Part shown: piece by piece, positions 11,061-21,059 of the stretch
Position numbering within the stretch: the stretch's first letter is position 1
How the letters are laid out: each line of letters begins with the position of its first letter
Origin: Theropithecus gelada
Lineage: Eukaryota; Chordata; Mammalia; Primates; Cercopithecidae
Length of the DNA stretch: 64,000 bases
Assembly (NCBI RefSeq): GCF_003255815.1
Contig: NC_037681.1
Coordinates: 63,441,690-63,505,689, forward strand
Direction of reading: 5' to 3'
Program-made: the position numbers and the translations under genes
Notes under the pieces: model-generated
Seen by the model: the letters and a program-made list of their open reading frames with translations, nothing else
Told to the model about the DNA's origin: nothing
The model's database searches: none

Positions 11061-12600
11061 TTCATTTATTTATTCAATAGATGGTTCTTGCATACCCACT
11101 GTGGCCAAGGCAGTGGCTAAGCCCTGAGGATCCAGAGGTGACTAAGCATGAACTCAGTCTTCAGGACCTCCCCAACTGCCAAAGGAGTCCCCACAAAAAC
11201 CAGTGAACAGTTTTAATGGATGGATTGATTGCTTGAACATTGAGTGTACACCGTGTACCAGCACCCTGCTAGGCTCACAGGAGCCACCAGTGAACAAAAT
11301 AGGTAAAGACCCTGCTCTAGTGAAGTTGACTTTTTGCAAGGGAGATGGAGGATAAAAAATTAAAATTAAAAATTGGTTAAATAATGTGTTTAGAAGGTGA
11401 TGCATGCTATGGAAAGAAAGAAAAGTGGGTCGGGGGAGGAGGGCCAGGAAGCTGGGGCTGGTTGCAGTGGTGCCCAGGGCAGGGATGGTGGGCTTCCCTG
11501 AGAAGGCAAGACTGCAGCAGACATGAAGCTGACGAGGGAGATGAGGATGGTGTCTGGGGACATGCCAAGGCCCAGAGAGAGGAGGGGCCTGCAGTGTTCA
11601 GGGTTTCAAGGAGGCTGGTGCAAGCTGGGGTGGAGAGAGAATGGAGGGTAGGAGTGAAGGTCCAAAGGGAAGGTGGTACAGAGAGGGAGGACTCGGAGGC
11701 CGCTATGCAGTTTCAGCTTTGACCATGAGTGAGATGGGAGGTGCTGGAGGGTTGTGAGCAGACAGATGTCTATTGACTGGCATTTTCAAAAGACCATTTG
11801 GACTGTTGGGTCCACAGCAGACTGGAAGGGGCAGGGGCAAGGGCAAGGGGCAGTCGGGAGGCGACTTCGACAGTCCAGGCCAGAGGTGAGGGTGCTGCAG
11901 CCAGGCAGAGGATGGGAGAATTGTCTTGGGAGAAACTTGAATCTGGTCCCAGAGTAACTTGGAGAAGGGAATGATGACCTCTGACTAAGGACGCTTTCCC
12001 TAGGGAGGTGACTCAAGCAGGATCTTGAAAAGTGACTTCAGCAGGACTGCAAGGAGCTAGAGCATTCCAACCCTGTGTGTGACAGGGGCTGAAGCCAGAA
12101 GGTACCAGGCCCAGGAGGGGAACCCTGCAACGCTCACCTCGGCTGCAGCGGGGTGCAGGGCACTTGGGCCAGGCCAGGGAAGAATGGAGCTTACTGCTCT
12201 GCCCAAGGGTGTAATCCTGTGAGCACTGGGGAGTTGGTGACGGGTTTTTCAACCTGAGGCTGCAAATCCACAAGACCCACTTTCCAGTCAAGACAAGTCC
12301 CCCTGTCGCCGTGAGGGGGTTGGAGGCAGGTGGAGACAGGAGGACCAGGTGGGAAGAAGAAGATGAGCCCCTGCCTGTTGCAGTGCTAGAGAGAGGTAGC
12401 GGTAGTTAGATGAGGGATTGATGGAGAGAGACCTGTCTCTGTCCTGGGGAAGATGACGAGTCAGTTTGGGATGACTGCATTGGAGATGCCTTTGGGAAAT
12501 CAGACAGAGTCCTGGAGCAGCTGACCAAGGTGTTTGGAGCTCACCAAAGGAGACAGAGCCCAGATACCCATCTAAGAGTCTGCAGGGACAGAAGGCAGTA
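11060..12600 (+). repeat. Old mammalian interspersed repeat (L2-like, family uncertain), long decayed copy
   Basis: Phrases such as 'gtgtaccagcaccctgctag', 'ccagtgaacaaaataggta', 'ggcattttcaaaagaccatt' and 'cgacagtccaggccagaggt' form an ordered series that I recognise as a widespread ancient mammalian repeat. Similar order recurs at 21060-21620 and, in parts, at 31490-32260. The copy is heavily decayed and the family name is not certain. The frames within it (11384-11722, for example) are not genes. Confidence 0.5.
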
Positions 12601-12615
12601 GAAGCTGTAGAAGTC

Positions 12616-12930
12616 CCGCTGGGCGCAGTGGCTCACACCCGTAATCCCAGCACTTAGGCAGGCCAAGGCAGGCGGATCACAAGGTCAGGAGTTTAAGACC
12701 ATTCTGGTTAACACAGTGAAACCCCGTCTCTACTAAAAATACAAAAATTAGCCGGGCATGGTGGCGTATACCTGTAGTCCCAGGTATTCAGGAGGCTGAG
12801 GCAGGAGAATCACTTGAACCGGGGAGGTGGAGGTTGCAGTCAGCTGAGATCGCGCCACTTCACTCCAGCTTGTGCAACAGAGCCAGACTCTCTCTCAAAA
12901 AAGAATAAATAAATAAATAAATAAATAAAT
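12616..12930 (+). mobile_element. Alu element, sense (AluY/S-like)
   Basis: A complete dimer with 'gatcacaaggtcaggagttt' and 'aagaccattctggttaacac', a reading typical of AluY. The tail is a (AAAT)n array at 12903-12930. Confidence 0.93.
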
Positions 12931-13386
12931 CCACCAGCCAGGGGCATCTCCAGTTGCTGATTTTATTTTTTATCCTGAGGAAGATCTGATTAGAGGTAGC
13001 CTCCCTCCTCTTTGCCTCACTCCCAAGGCCTTTGAGAGAAGGGGTGAGAACAATCATCTTGAGAGTAAACAAGGGATCCCCCTAGAGGCTCCAGGAGCGA
13101 GTGAGTCCCCTTGGATAATACTGAGGAGTCACAGGCAAGGGTTCCCTGAGCAGGCTCCAGTTCAGCCCTTGGGTGTGTGTGGTGTGTCTCTAGTGTGTCT
13201 GAGGTCTTGGAATCAGCTTGTCTCTGGGTCTCTGCATGCAAGTGTGTGTGCTTCGGGTATGCGAGTGTTGTAGAAATAGCACTTATAGAACAGTAAAGGG
13301 ATGTGTTTTCATTTTCCATAATTCTCTTTCTCCTATGGCCCTTCAGGGTGAAGGCTAAGGTGAGGTTCATTGCCCGGGGAAGCAAG
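12931..13386. other. Unique stretch before the provirus
   Basis: TG-rich at 13165-13260 ('gtgtgtgtggtgtgtctc'). No exon recognised. The last five bases, 'gcaag' (13382-13386), form one side of the HERV-H target duplication. Confidence 0.45.
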
Positions 13387-13845
13387 TGTCATGCGAGTCC
13401 GACCGTGTGTGAAGAGACCACCAAACAGGCTTTGTGTGAGCACCATGGCTGTTTATTTCACCTGGGTGAAGGCGGGCTGAGTCCAAAAAGTGAGTCAGCG
13501 AAGGGAGATAAGGGTGGGGCCGTTTTATAGGATTTGGGTAGGTAAAGGAAAATTACAGTCAAACGGGGGTTGTTCTCTGGCGGGCAGGAGTGGAGGTCAC
13601 AAGGTGCTCAGTGGGGGAGCTTTTTGAGCCAGGATGAGCCAGGAAAAGGAATTTCACAAGATAATATCATCGCTTAAGGCAAGGACCGGCCATTTTCACT
13701 TCTTTTGTGGTGGAATGTCATCGGTTAAGGCGAGGCAGGGCATTTGCATTTCTTTTGTGATTCTTTAGTTACTTCAGGTCATCTGGGCGTATATGTGCAA
13801 GTCACAGGGGATGCAATGGCTTGGCTTGGGCTCAGAGGCCTGACA
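13387..13845 (-). repeat. LTR7-like long terminal repeat (3' LTR of the provirus)
   Basis: Read on the minus strand it opens 'tgtcaggcctctgagcccaa' and closes '...catgaca'. A TATA-type 'cctataaaac' and the polyadenylation signal AATAAA ('gtgaaataaacagcc', minus strand) are intact. Both are established LTR7 features. It is next to the polypurine tract, which fixes it as the 3' LTR. Confidence 0.93.
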
Positions 13846-13861
13846 TTCCTGTCTTCTTATA
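13846..13861 (-). promoter_or_regulatory. Polypurine tract of the HERV-H provirus
   Basis: Immediately inside the 3' LTR the minus strand reads 'aagaagacaggaa' next to the LTR start 'tgtcagg'. A purine run in this position is the plus-strand primer in retroviral reverse transcription. Confidence 0.75.
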
Positions 13862-14007
13862 TTAATAAGAAAAATAAAACAAAATATTGTGAAGTGTTGG
13901 GGCGGTGAGAATTTTTTGGGGGGTGGTATGAAGAGAGAATGTGCGATGTTTCTCAGGGCTGCTTCAAGTGGGATTAGGGGCGGCGTGGGAACCTAGAGTG
14001 GGAGAGA

Positions 14008-14331
14008 TTAAGCTGAAGGAAGATTTTGTGGTAAGGGGTGATATTGTGGGGTCGTTAGAAGAAACATTTGCCGTATTGAATGATTGGTGATGGCCTGGAT
14101 ACGGTTTTGGATGAATTGAGAAACTAAATGGAAGATACAAGGTCCTAATAAAACAAGGAGAAAAATGGGTATTAAAGGACTAAGAATTGGGAAGGCCCAG
14201 GATGTCCAATTAGAGAGTGCCCAAGGGGGTTCAGCATAATTACTTGCTTGATTAGCAAGTTTTTGGGCTCTCTCTTTGAGTTTTTTTATGCTGTCATACA
14301 CCAGGCCAGATTGATTTAGGTAAAAACACAC
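14008..14331 (-). pseudogene. env transmembrane-subunit remnant of the HERV-H provirus
   Basis: A 108-residue minus-strand frame contains a stretch like the end of a gammaretroviral envelope. It has a heptad-type region ('YDSIKKLKERAQKLANQ'), a tryptophan-containing segment before the membrane, then a hydrophobic span ('PIFLLVLLGPCIFHLV') and a short cytoplasmic tail. The surface subunit and fusion region are absent, so it cannot form an envelope. Assignment is by position and hydrophobic pattern. Confidence 0.7.
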
Positions 14332-14705
14332 TCTTCATTTAAGAATATATAGTCCTCCTTTTTCAGCAGTGAGTAAGTCAAGGCCTCGGCGGTTTTGGAG
14401 GACAACTGCAGCTAAAGAGTCAACTTGGACCTGAAGGACTGATAAAATTTGTAATTTTTAGGGCCTCTAACAGTATTAAAGCAGTGGCAGCCACTGCACG
14501 CAGACATGAGGGCTAGGCTAAAACAGTAAGGTCAAGTTGTTTGGACAGAAAGGCTACAGGACGCGGTCCCGGCTCTTGTGTAAGAATTCTGACTGCACTA
14601 ACCATGCCTAGGAAGGAAAGGAGTTGTTGTTTTGTAGAAGGGATTGGGGTTTGGGAGATTAGCCAGACAGGATCAGCAGGGAGAGTAAGTGTGTATTTAT
14701 GAGAA

Positions 14706-15210
14706 TTATGCCGAGATAGGTAATAGATGAGGAAGAAATTTGGGCTTGACTGAAGTAATGGGGGCTGTCTGTGAAGCCTTGTGGCAGTACAGCCTAGGTA
14801 ATTTGCTGAGCCTGATGGGTGTCAGGGTCAGTCCAAGTGAAAGCGAAGAGAGGCTGGGATGAAGGGTGCAAAGGAATAGTAAAGAAAGTATGTTTGAGAT
14901 CCAGAACAGAATACTGGGTTGTGGAGGGAGGTATTGAGGATAGGAGAGTACATGGGTTTGGCACCACGGAGTGGATAGGCAAGACAATTTGGTCCATAAG
15001 GTGCAGATCCTGAACTAACCTGTAAGCCTTGTCTGGTTTTAGGACCGGTAAAATGGGGGAATTGTAAGGGGAGTTTACAGGCTTTAAAAGGCGATGCTGT
15101 AGTAGGTGAGTGATAACAGGCTTTAATCCCTTTAAAGCGTGCTGTGGGATGGGATATTGGCGTTGAGCTGGGTAAGGGTGATTAAGTTTTAATGGGATAG
15201 TAATGGGCAT
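14706..15210 (-). pseudogene. pol remnant: N-terminal half of reverse transcriptase
   Basis: Two overlapping minus-strand frames (14794-15210 and 14706-14987) carry the fingers and early palm of a retroviral reverse transcriptase: 'SPYNSPILPVLKPDKAYRLV', then 'LDLKHTFFTIPLHP'. The motif A aspartate in LDLK is kept, but the second acidic residue of the usual LDLKDAFF reading is His. The frame shifts near 14800, and the YxDD motif, RNase H and integrase are missing. Between about 14400 and 14700 the element jumps towards env, which indicates a large internal deletion. Confidence 0.8.
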
Positions 15211-15409
15211 GTGATCGGTTGCCAGGGAAGGAGTAGAGATGTCCTATACTTGTGGGTTAAGGTGGGGGGATAGGAGGGGAGGATGTGAAGGAGGCTTTGA
15301 ACTGGGGGAAAAGGCAGCAATGAGGTGTGGCTGTAGCCCAGGAATAGTCAGGGAAGCAGATAATTTAAAATGTCTCAATCTAATAAGGGAGCTGGGCAGG
15401 TGGGGATAA

Positions 15410-15640
15410 CTAAAAAGGAGTATATAAAAGAATGTTGTCCAAGTTGGCACCAGAGTGGGGAGTTTTAAGAGGTTTAGCAGCCTGGCTGTCAATACCCACA
15501 ACAGATATGGAGGCAAGGGAAACAGGCCCTTGAAAAGAAGGTAATGTGGAGTGGGTAGACTCCGTATTGATTAAGAAAGGGACGGACTTACCCTCTACCG
15601 TAAGAGTTACCCAAAGCGTCTGTGATGGTCCAGGAGGCAT
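15410..15640 (-). pseudogene. Protease remnant of the HERV-H provirus
   Basis: A 76-residue minus-strand frame reads like a retropepsin start: 'LWVTLTVEGKSVPFLINTES'. The expected active-site triplet Asp-Thr-Gly is replaced by Asn-Thr-Glu, so it would be inactive. It lies between the zinc knuckle and the reverse transcriptase, as expected for a gammaretrovirus-like order. Confidence 0.75.
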
Positions 15641-15824
15641 CCGAGGCGATGGGGCAGCGTCAGTCTTCAGCCATTTGCCGAGAATATCTGGGAAGGAGTC
15701 AGTCAGGCAGCCTTGGGCCAGAGCTCCAGGGGCTCTGGGAGTGGCTGTCCGGCAAGTTGGACAGTCCGATTTCCAGTGGGGTCCCGCTCAGATGGCACAC
15801 AGCTTAGGAGGAATCCCGGGCTGC

Positions 15825-15866
15825 GGCATCTTTGGCCCAGTGGCCAGCTTTCCAGCACTTGTAGCA
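15825..15866 (-). pseudogene. gag nucleocapsid zinc-knuckle remnant
   Basis: On the minus strand the codons read CYKCWKAGHWAKDA. This is the CX2CX4HX4C nucleic-acid-binding knuckle with the first three ligands present and Ala in place of the last Cys. A stop codon follows seven codons later (15804-15806). It marks the gag C-terminus of the decayed provirus. Confidence 0.75.
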
Positions 15867-16970
15867 AGCTCCTGGGGGAGGAGGTTCTGGAGGAACCCAT
15901 GGCAGCTGCGGTTCAGGCGTTTGGAGTTGTGGAGATGTGTGCTGAAGATGTGACTGGGGTTTGTCTCACAGTGGAGGCAAGGAATTGCAACTCAGAAATA
16001 AGTTGCTACTTGGCTGCCTCTACTCTATTATTGTACATCTTGAAGGCGAGGTTCATTAAGTCCTGTTGTGGGGTTTGAGGGCCGGAATTTAATTTTTGGA
16101 GCTTTATTTAATGTCAGGAGCAGACTGGGTAATAAAATGTATATTGAGAATAAGACAGCCTTTTGACGTTTTAGGGTCTAGGGCTGAAAAGCGTCTCAGG
16201 ATTGCTGCTAAACAGGCCATGAACTGGGCTAAATTTTTCATATTTGATGAAAAAGAGCCTAAATGCTAACTGATTTGGGAGAGGTCGGATAAAGAAAAAG
16301 GAACATTAACCTTGACTATGCCTTTAGCTCTATCCACTTTTTTAAGAGGAAATTTCTGGGCAGGTCGGGGAGGGCTAATTGCGGAACGAAACTGTAAGCC
16401 AGACCGGGTGTGAGGAGGGGAGGTGATAAAAGGGCTATAGGGTGGGGGAGCAGAGACTGAGGAAAAATTGGGACCTAGCTTGGCCTGGCGAGGAGGGGAG
16501 AGGTCAGATGGGTCTGTAGAAAGGAAGATTAGAAAGACTCAGTGACGCTTGGGATTGGGGCTGAGGGGACAGGCGGGAGGGAAAGAAGGAAGATTTGGGA
16601 CGAGTTGCATTGGGAACAGAGACTAGGGAGGGACTGATGTATAAAAGAATGCCTGGACGTCAGGCACCTCAGACCGTTTGCCCATTTTACGACAAGAATT
16701 ATTTAGATCTTGTAGGATGGAAAAATCTAAAGTGCCATTTTCTGGCTATTTGGGACTACTGTCGAGTTTGTACTGGAGTTAAGCAGCATTGTAGAAGAAA
16801 ATAAGGCATTTAGGTTTTAGATCAGGTGTGAGTTGAAGAGGTTTTAAGTTCTTGAGAACACAGGCTAAGGGAGAAGAAGGAGGAATGGAGGGTGGAAAGT
16901 TGCCCATGGTGAAGGAGGCAAGCCCAGAGAAAAGAAAGAGTAGAGATACGGAGAGAAGGAGTTTGGAGGT
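15867..16970 (-). pseudogene. gag matrix/capsid region, decayed
   Basis: This segment sits between the leader and the zinc knuckle in the order expected for gag. No long frame survives, and stops and shifts occur throughout both strands. I assign it by position only. Confidence 0.55.
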
Positions 16971-17019
16971 TCTTGCCCTCCAGAAAAGTGGGGAAGGGGT
17001 CGGGGCGTGGAACTAAGAT

Positions 17020-17175
17020 ATTGGGGCACAAAAATAAGAGATCGGGGCACAAAAATAAGAAGGGGCATAAAAATAAGAGGTCGGGGCGCAAAAATAAGAG
17101 GGGATGCAAAAATAAGAGGTTGGGGTACTTGCCCCTCCCCCAGAAAAGCAGAGAAGGGGTAGAGACAGGGAGGGT
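17020..17175 (-). repeat. Short tandem repeats in the HERV-H leader
   Basis: On the plus strand a unit of about 21 bases, 'gggcacaaaaataagagatc' and variants, repeats about five times from 17024 to 17121. It is followed by two copies of 'cttgcccctcccccagaaaa' (17129 and 17191). The repeats keep a long leucine/proline-rich minus-strand frame open and a lysine-rich plus-strand one. Both are products of the repetition and not evidence of a gene. Confidence 0.8.
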
Positions 17176-17639
17176 AGGGGTTGGGGTGCTTGCCCCTCCC
17201 CCAGAAAAGCGGGGCTTGCCGCTTAGGGTGAAGGACCAAGGCGGGCGTCCCTGCAGCGTGGTCAGACACCTCTGAAACCTGGGTGAGTAATCAGAGGCGT
17301 CCCTGCAATGATTAAACACCAAGGGAAGGCTACCTTCCCCAGTCCGTGACCGGCGCCGGCGTTTTGGGTCCACGGATAAAACGTGTCTCCTTTGTCTCTA
17401 CCAGAAAATGAAAGGAATTGAAATTAAGAGAAGGGAGAGATTGAAAGGTGGCGCCAAGATTGAAAGGAGAAAGAGATTGAGGGATAGTGAGAGAGGTTGG
17501 AGAAGAGAGTAAAAAAGGGGCTGCTTACCTGATTTAAAATTAGTGAGATGTTCCTTGGGCTGGTTGGTCTGACGACCAGAGGTCCAAAGGAGCAAAGAGC
17601 AGGAGGACAGGGGACTGATCTCCCAAGGGAGGTCCCCTG

Positions 17640-17657
17640 ATCCGAGTCACGGCACCA
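17640..17657 (-). promoter_or_regulatory. Primer binding site for tRNA-His
   Basis: The minus strand reads 'tggtgccgtgactcggat', separated from the 5' LTR by three bases. It is complementary over all 18 bases to the 3' end of tRNA-His as I know it, the primer that gives HERV-H its name. Confidence 0.93.
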
Positions 17658-17660
17658 AAA

Positions 17661-18113
17661 TGTCATGCGCATCCGTGTGAAGAGACCACCAAACAGGCTT
17701 TGTGTGAGCAACATGGCTGTGTATTTCACCTGGGTGAAGGCGGGCTGAGTCCGAAAAGTGAGTCAGCGAAGGGAGATGGGGTGGGGCCATTTTATAGGAT
17801 TTGGGTAGGTAAAGGAAAATTACAAAGGGAGGTTGTTCTCTGGTGGGTAGGAGTGGGGGTCACAAGGTGCTCAGTGGGGGAGCTTTTTGAGCCAGGATGA
17901 GCCAGGAAAAGGAATTTCACAAGATAATATCATCGCTTAAGGCAAGGACCAGCCATTTTCACTTCTTTTGTGGTGGAACATCATCATCATGGTTAAGGCG
18001 AGGCAGGGCATTTGCACTTCTTTTATGATTCTTCAGTTACTTCAGGTCATCTGGGCGTATATGTGCAAGTCACAGGGGATGCGATGGCTTGGCTTGGGCT
18101 CAAAGGCCTGATA
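17661..18113 (-). repeat. LTR7-like long terminal repeat (5' LTR of the provirus)
   Basis: This is the second LTR, same orientation, next to the primer site. The TATA-type 'cctataaaat' is intact. The polyadenylation signal is changed from AATAAA to AATACA (plus strand 'gctgtgtatttcacc' against 'gctgtttatttcacc' in the other LTR). It also has a 6-base duplication of 'atc' units near 17985 and ends 'ctgata' instead of 'ctgaca'. It could have driven the provirus; current activity cannot be judged. Confidence 0.92.
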
Positions 18114-18547
18114 GTAAGTGTAGGGTGAAATCAAAGCAAGTGATCCAGGACAGATGAGGCAGGACGGGATGGAGAGATGCAGCTACTGCACAGCAGGACT
18201 CAAGGAAGAGAAAAGGTGAGAAGCAAAGAGTCAGCTCTGTCCCTTACCCCAGTGGAGACTCAGAGGGCTCTGTGGGAAACACCCCAGCCACATTTGCAGG
18301 TAAATTTCACTGCACAGGGTAGGTGGAATTTGACTCTCAGATTACAGCTGTGGGGAATTTCAGTGAACTCCTTTAGGAAAGCAGTGATTAAGGAAGGTGT
18401 AACACAATATGGTGCTGCCCAGGAGGTAGTTTAGAAATGTCTAAGGAAGCAGTCTAGGAAGTGGCTGTCGGAACTCTGCCTCTTCTGGAGGGGTGGAATG
18501 CAGTCAGGCGGTTCTAGGTCCCAGGGAAAGGGTAGAAATCAGGGCCA
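18114..18547. other. Unique stretch after the provirus
   Basis: Begins with the right target copy 'gtaag'. No repeat or exon recognised. Confidence 0.45.
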
Positions 18548-18850
18548 CAGGCCGGGTGTGGTGGCTCACACCTGTAATCGCAGCACTTTGGGAGGCTGAG
18601 GCGGGTGGATCACCTGAGGTCAGGAGTTCGAGACCAGCCTGACCAACATGGAGAAACCCCGTCTCTAAAAAAAATACAGAATTAGCCGGGTGTGGTGGCT
18701 CATGCCTGTAATCTCAGCTACTTGGGAGGATGAGGCAGAAGAATCACTTGAACCTGGGAGGCGGAGGTTGCGATGAGCTGAGATCACGCCATTGTACTTC
18801 AGCCTGGGCAAAAAGAGCAAAACTCTGTCTCAAAAAAAAAAAAAAAAAAG
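18548..18850 (+). mobile_element. Alu element, sense (AluS-like)
   Basis: A complete dimer from 'ggccgggtgtggtggctcac' to a poly-A tail. The bases 'agaaatca' occur 18534-18541 and again after the tail (18857-18864), an imperfectly placed target duplication. Confidence 0.94.
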
Positions 18851-18864
18851 AGAGAGAGAAATCA

Positions 18865-19223
18865 ACACAGAGGTAGGATCTGCACCACCAGCCTTGTGCA
18901 GGGACCACTCACTTCATCAATACCCCTTTCCATCCCCAACCACCACCAATACCACCAGGGACCCCAGGGACCAAGCCCAACCAGCCCTGTCCCATCATGC
19001 ATGGGGAAGTTGTGTGGGAAGAATGCAAAGAACTCCACACCAGCCTTGAACTCCTCTTCCCACCACCATGAGGTCTGTAAATGTCTCCCTGCATCAGGAA
19101 GACATCTGCTAGACATTTGGCTAGCAGAAGAGGGAATAGGGAGAAAACGCTGAGTATTTTACTGAAAGGAGGCTTGGTTGAGCATGCAGAAATGGAGAAA
19201 CTTATAGTGGGCAAGTTAAAGAT
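18865..19223. other. Unique stretch
   Basis: No repeat recognised. Several CA/CC-rich phrases ('ccaaccaccaccaatacca') explain the proline- and histidine-rich frames. Confidence 0.4.
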
Positions 19224-19300
19224 TTCTTTTCTTTCTTTTTGTTTTGTTTCTCTTTTCGTTTTGTTTCGTTTCTTTTCTTTCTTTTTGTTTTGTTTTTGTC
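19224..19300. repeat. T-rich simple repeat (TTTTC/TTTTG)n
   Basis: The plus strand is a degenerate array of 'tttctttctttttgttttg' units. It could be a remnant poly-T/polypyrimidine tail but no element is attached. Confidence 0.8.
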
Positions 19301-19560
19301 ATTCATTCATTTATTGCCTGTCAACAGCAGGAAATATCTCATTAGATCTAGATGAGAAGAGTACAAGAAAAATTAAGGAAGACGCAGGTTTTACTCATCT
19401 TGTGTGAGTCGTAGTGTGTGATTTTCAACTCCACCACATATGTGTCTGCACAAGCTTGTCTGGCCAGCTTTTTACTTTCAATTCCAGTTGTGAGACTTTT
19501 CTTTGAGACTTGCTGTGTGCTTTGCTTTGGCCAGGAGTTGAGAATCATAAAATCACCAAA
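19301..19560. other. Unique AT-rich stretch
   Basis: Nothing recognised besides an L2/MIR-like phrase 'cattcattcatttattgcct' at its start. Confidence 0.4.
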
Positions 19561-19561
19561 T

Positions 19562-19965
19562 TCTGTATTAATTATCTATTGCAGCATAATACATTACTCC
19601 AAAACATATCTTCTAAAAACAATATACTCATTTTATCTCATAGTCTTTCTGTGGGTCAGGCATTGGTAAACAGAGTAGTTCCAGCTCAGGGTCTGTCGTG
19701 AGATTGCAGTTGAGATGACAGCCAAGGCTGCAGTTATCTGAAGGCTCAACTGGGGCTGGAGGCTCTGAATCCAAGACAGGCCTGCCAGGTTGTTCTTCCT
19801 GTTGGCAAGAGGCCCCTGTTTCTCACCACATGAATCTCTCCACAGGACTGCTTGCATATCCTCATGGCATGGCAGGTGCCTTCCTCCAGAAGAAGTCATC
19901 TGAAAGAGCAAGGCAGAAGCCTCAGTGTCTTTTATGACAACCCAACCTTGAAAGCCACACCCTGG
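19562..19965 (-). mobile_element. Solo LTR, antisense (MLT1/MaLR-like)
   Basis: 'attaattatctattgcagca', 'tttctgtgggtcaggcattg', 'gaaggctcaactggggctgg' and 'ggactgcttgcatatcctc' match, in order, another copy at 47905-48420. The opening 'tattgcagcataatacatta' is the reverse complement of the 3' end of MaLR-type LTRs. The shared frames of the two copies (…QPQLSLQ.TAA…) come from the repeat. Confidence 0.65.
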
Positions 19966-20563
19966 GGCCAAGTGTAGTGGCTCACACCTGTAATCCCAGC
20001 ACTTTGGGAGGCCGAGCCAGGCAAATCACCTGAGGTCAGGAGTTTGAAGACAGCCTGGCCAGCATGGGGAAACCCCATCTCTACTAAAAATACAAAAATT
20101 GACCGGGTGCAGTGCCTCACATCTGTAATCCCAGCACTTTGGAAGGCTGAGGTGGGTGGATTAGCTGAGGTCAAGAGTCCTAGACCAGCCTGGCCAACAT
20201 GGTGAAACCCCATCTCTACTAAAAATACAGAAATTAGCTGGGTGTGGTGGCACATGCCTGTAATCACAGCTACTCAAGAGGCTGAGGTAGGAGAATTGCT
20301 TGAACCCCGGAGGTGGAGGTTGCAGTGAGCTGAGATTGCGTCACTGCACCCCAGCCTGGGTGGCAAGAGTGAAACTCCTTCTCAAAAAAAAAAAAAAAAA
20401 TTAGCTGGGCATGGTGGTGCAAACCTATAGTCCCAACTACTTGGGAGGCTGAGGCAGGAGAATCACTTGACCTCAGGAGATGCAGGTTGCAGTGAACTGA
20501 GATTGTGCCACTGTACTCCAGCCTGGGTGACAGAGAGACTCCATCTCAAAAAATAAAAAAAAG
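19966..20563 (+). mobile_element. Alu element, sense, interrupted by a second Alu
   Basis: The left monomer (19966-20100) stops at the central 'aaaaatacaaaaatt'. The right monomer resumes at about 20397-20402 ('aaattagctgggcatggtgg'). The near-identical 'agccacaccc' before and 'ggccacacct' after the whole unit is the outer target duplication (about 19953 and 20563). The outer Alu is therefore the older insertion. Confidence 0.9.
20101..20396 (+). mobile_element. Inner Alu of an Alu-in-Alu nest (AluS-like)
   Basis: A complete dimer 'gaccgggtgcagtgcctcac' to a poly-A tail, inserted in the A-rich linker of the outer Alu in the same orientation. Target bases 'aaaaatt' flank it. Confidence 0.9.
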
Positions 20564-21059
20564 GCCACACCTCCCTATGTGGTCCAGGCTCTCCAAAAGC
20601 TTATGGTATTGCAGGGTAGATGTAAAGTCCCTACTGCAAAACAAGACGTCTGAGGTCCAAGCAAAGTGGTGTGGGCTTTCTGAGGACAGAGTGAGCCACC
20701 CCAGTCAGGCAGCCAGGGAGGCTTCCGAGAATGGGCAGAAGAGCCCCCGCCTCCCTGTCCTGCCCTGAGTGGCTCTTCCCTGGAGAAGGAGGCGTGGTAC
20801 CTGTAAACTGGTCAGATGGGGAAGCCTTTGGGGGCCTGGTCAAGTGAGGGGGCTGGTTTCTGTCTGCTGGGTGACAGGGGAGTGTGGCGTGGGTACAGAG
20901 AGGCTGCTAGGGAGCTCCCAGAGGGAAGGCAGGGTAGAGCCCTGCAGGGACTTAGAAGTGAGGCAAGGAAGGGAGAGACAGGGCTCAGAAGGAGAGAGAA
21001 GGCAAGAAATCGAGGTCTTCTACTTGGTCAGCATACCATTTTTCTGGGCTGTCATCCCT
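20564..21059. other. Unique stretch
   Basis: No recognised exon. G-rich plus strand from 20760 to 21000 explains the arginine- and glycine-rich frames. Confidence 0.4.

Larger units (their letters stand above)
13387..18113 (-). mobile_element. HERV-H type endogenous retrovirus, minus strand, internally deleted
   Basis: Two LTR7-like LTRs in the same orientation flank about 3.8 kb of internal sequence, so the provirus is about 4.7 kb against roughly 8-9 kb for a full HERV-H. The flanking bases are 'gcaag' on the left and 'gtaag' on the right (18114-18118), a 5-bp target duplication with one mismatch. Reading leftwards on the minus strand: 5' LTR, His-tRNA primer site, a leader with short repeats, decayed gag with a zinc knuckle, protease remnant, N-terminal reverse transcriptase, a large gap where the rest of pol and the surface env should be, the env transmembrane end, polypurine tract and 3' LTR. 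All frames are broken. The LTRs differ by roughly 4-5% substitutions by eye plus small indels. HERV-H naming rests on the LTR wording and the primer site. Confidence 0.92.

Noticed and set aside
17024..17121. Regular short repeats that could suggest a CRISPR-like array
   Set aside because: Units are tandem without spacers, AT-rich, and inside a retroviral leader in a primate genome.
16822..17373. 183-codon minus-strand and 100-codon lysine-rich plus-strand frames
   Set aside because: Produced by tandem repeats in the HERV-H leader; no start or product expected.
19633..19971. Similar peptides at 19633-19971 and 48044-48247, suggesting a small gene family
   Set aside because: Both lie in antisense copies of the same solo LTR.
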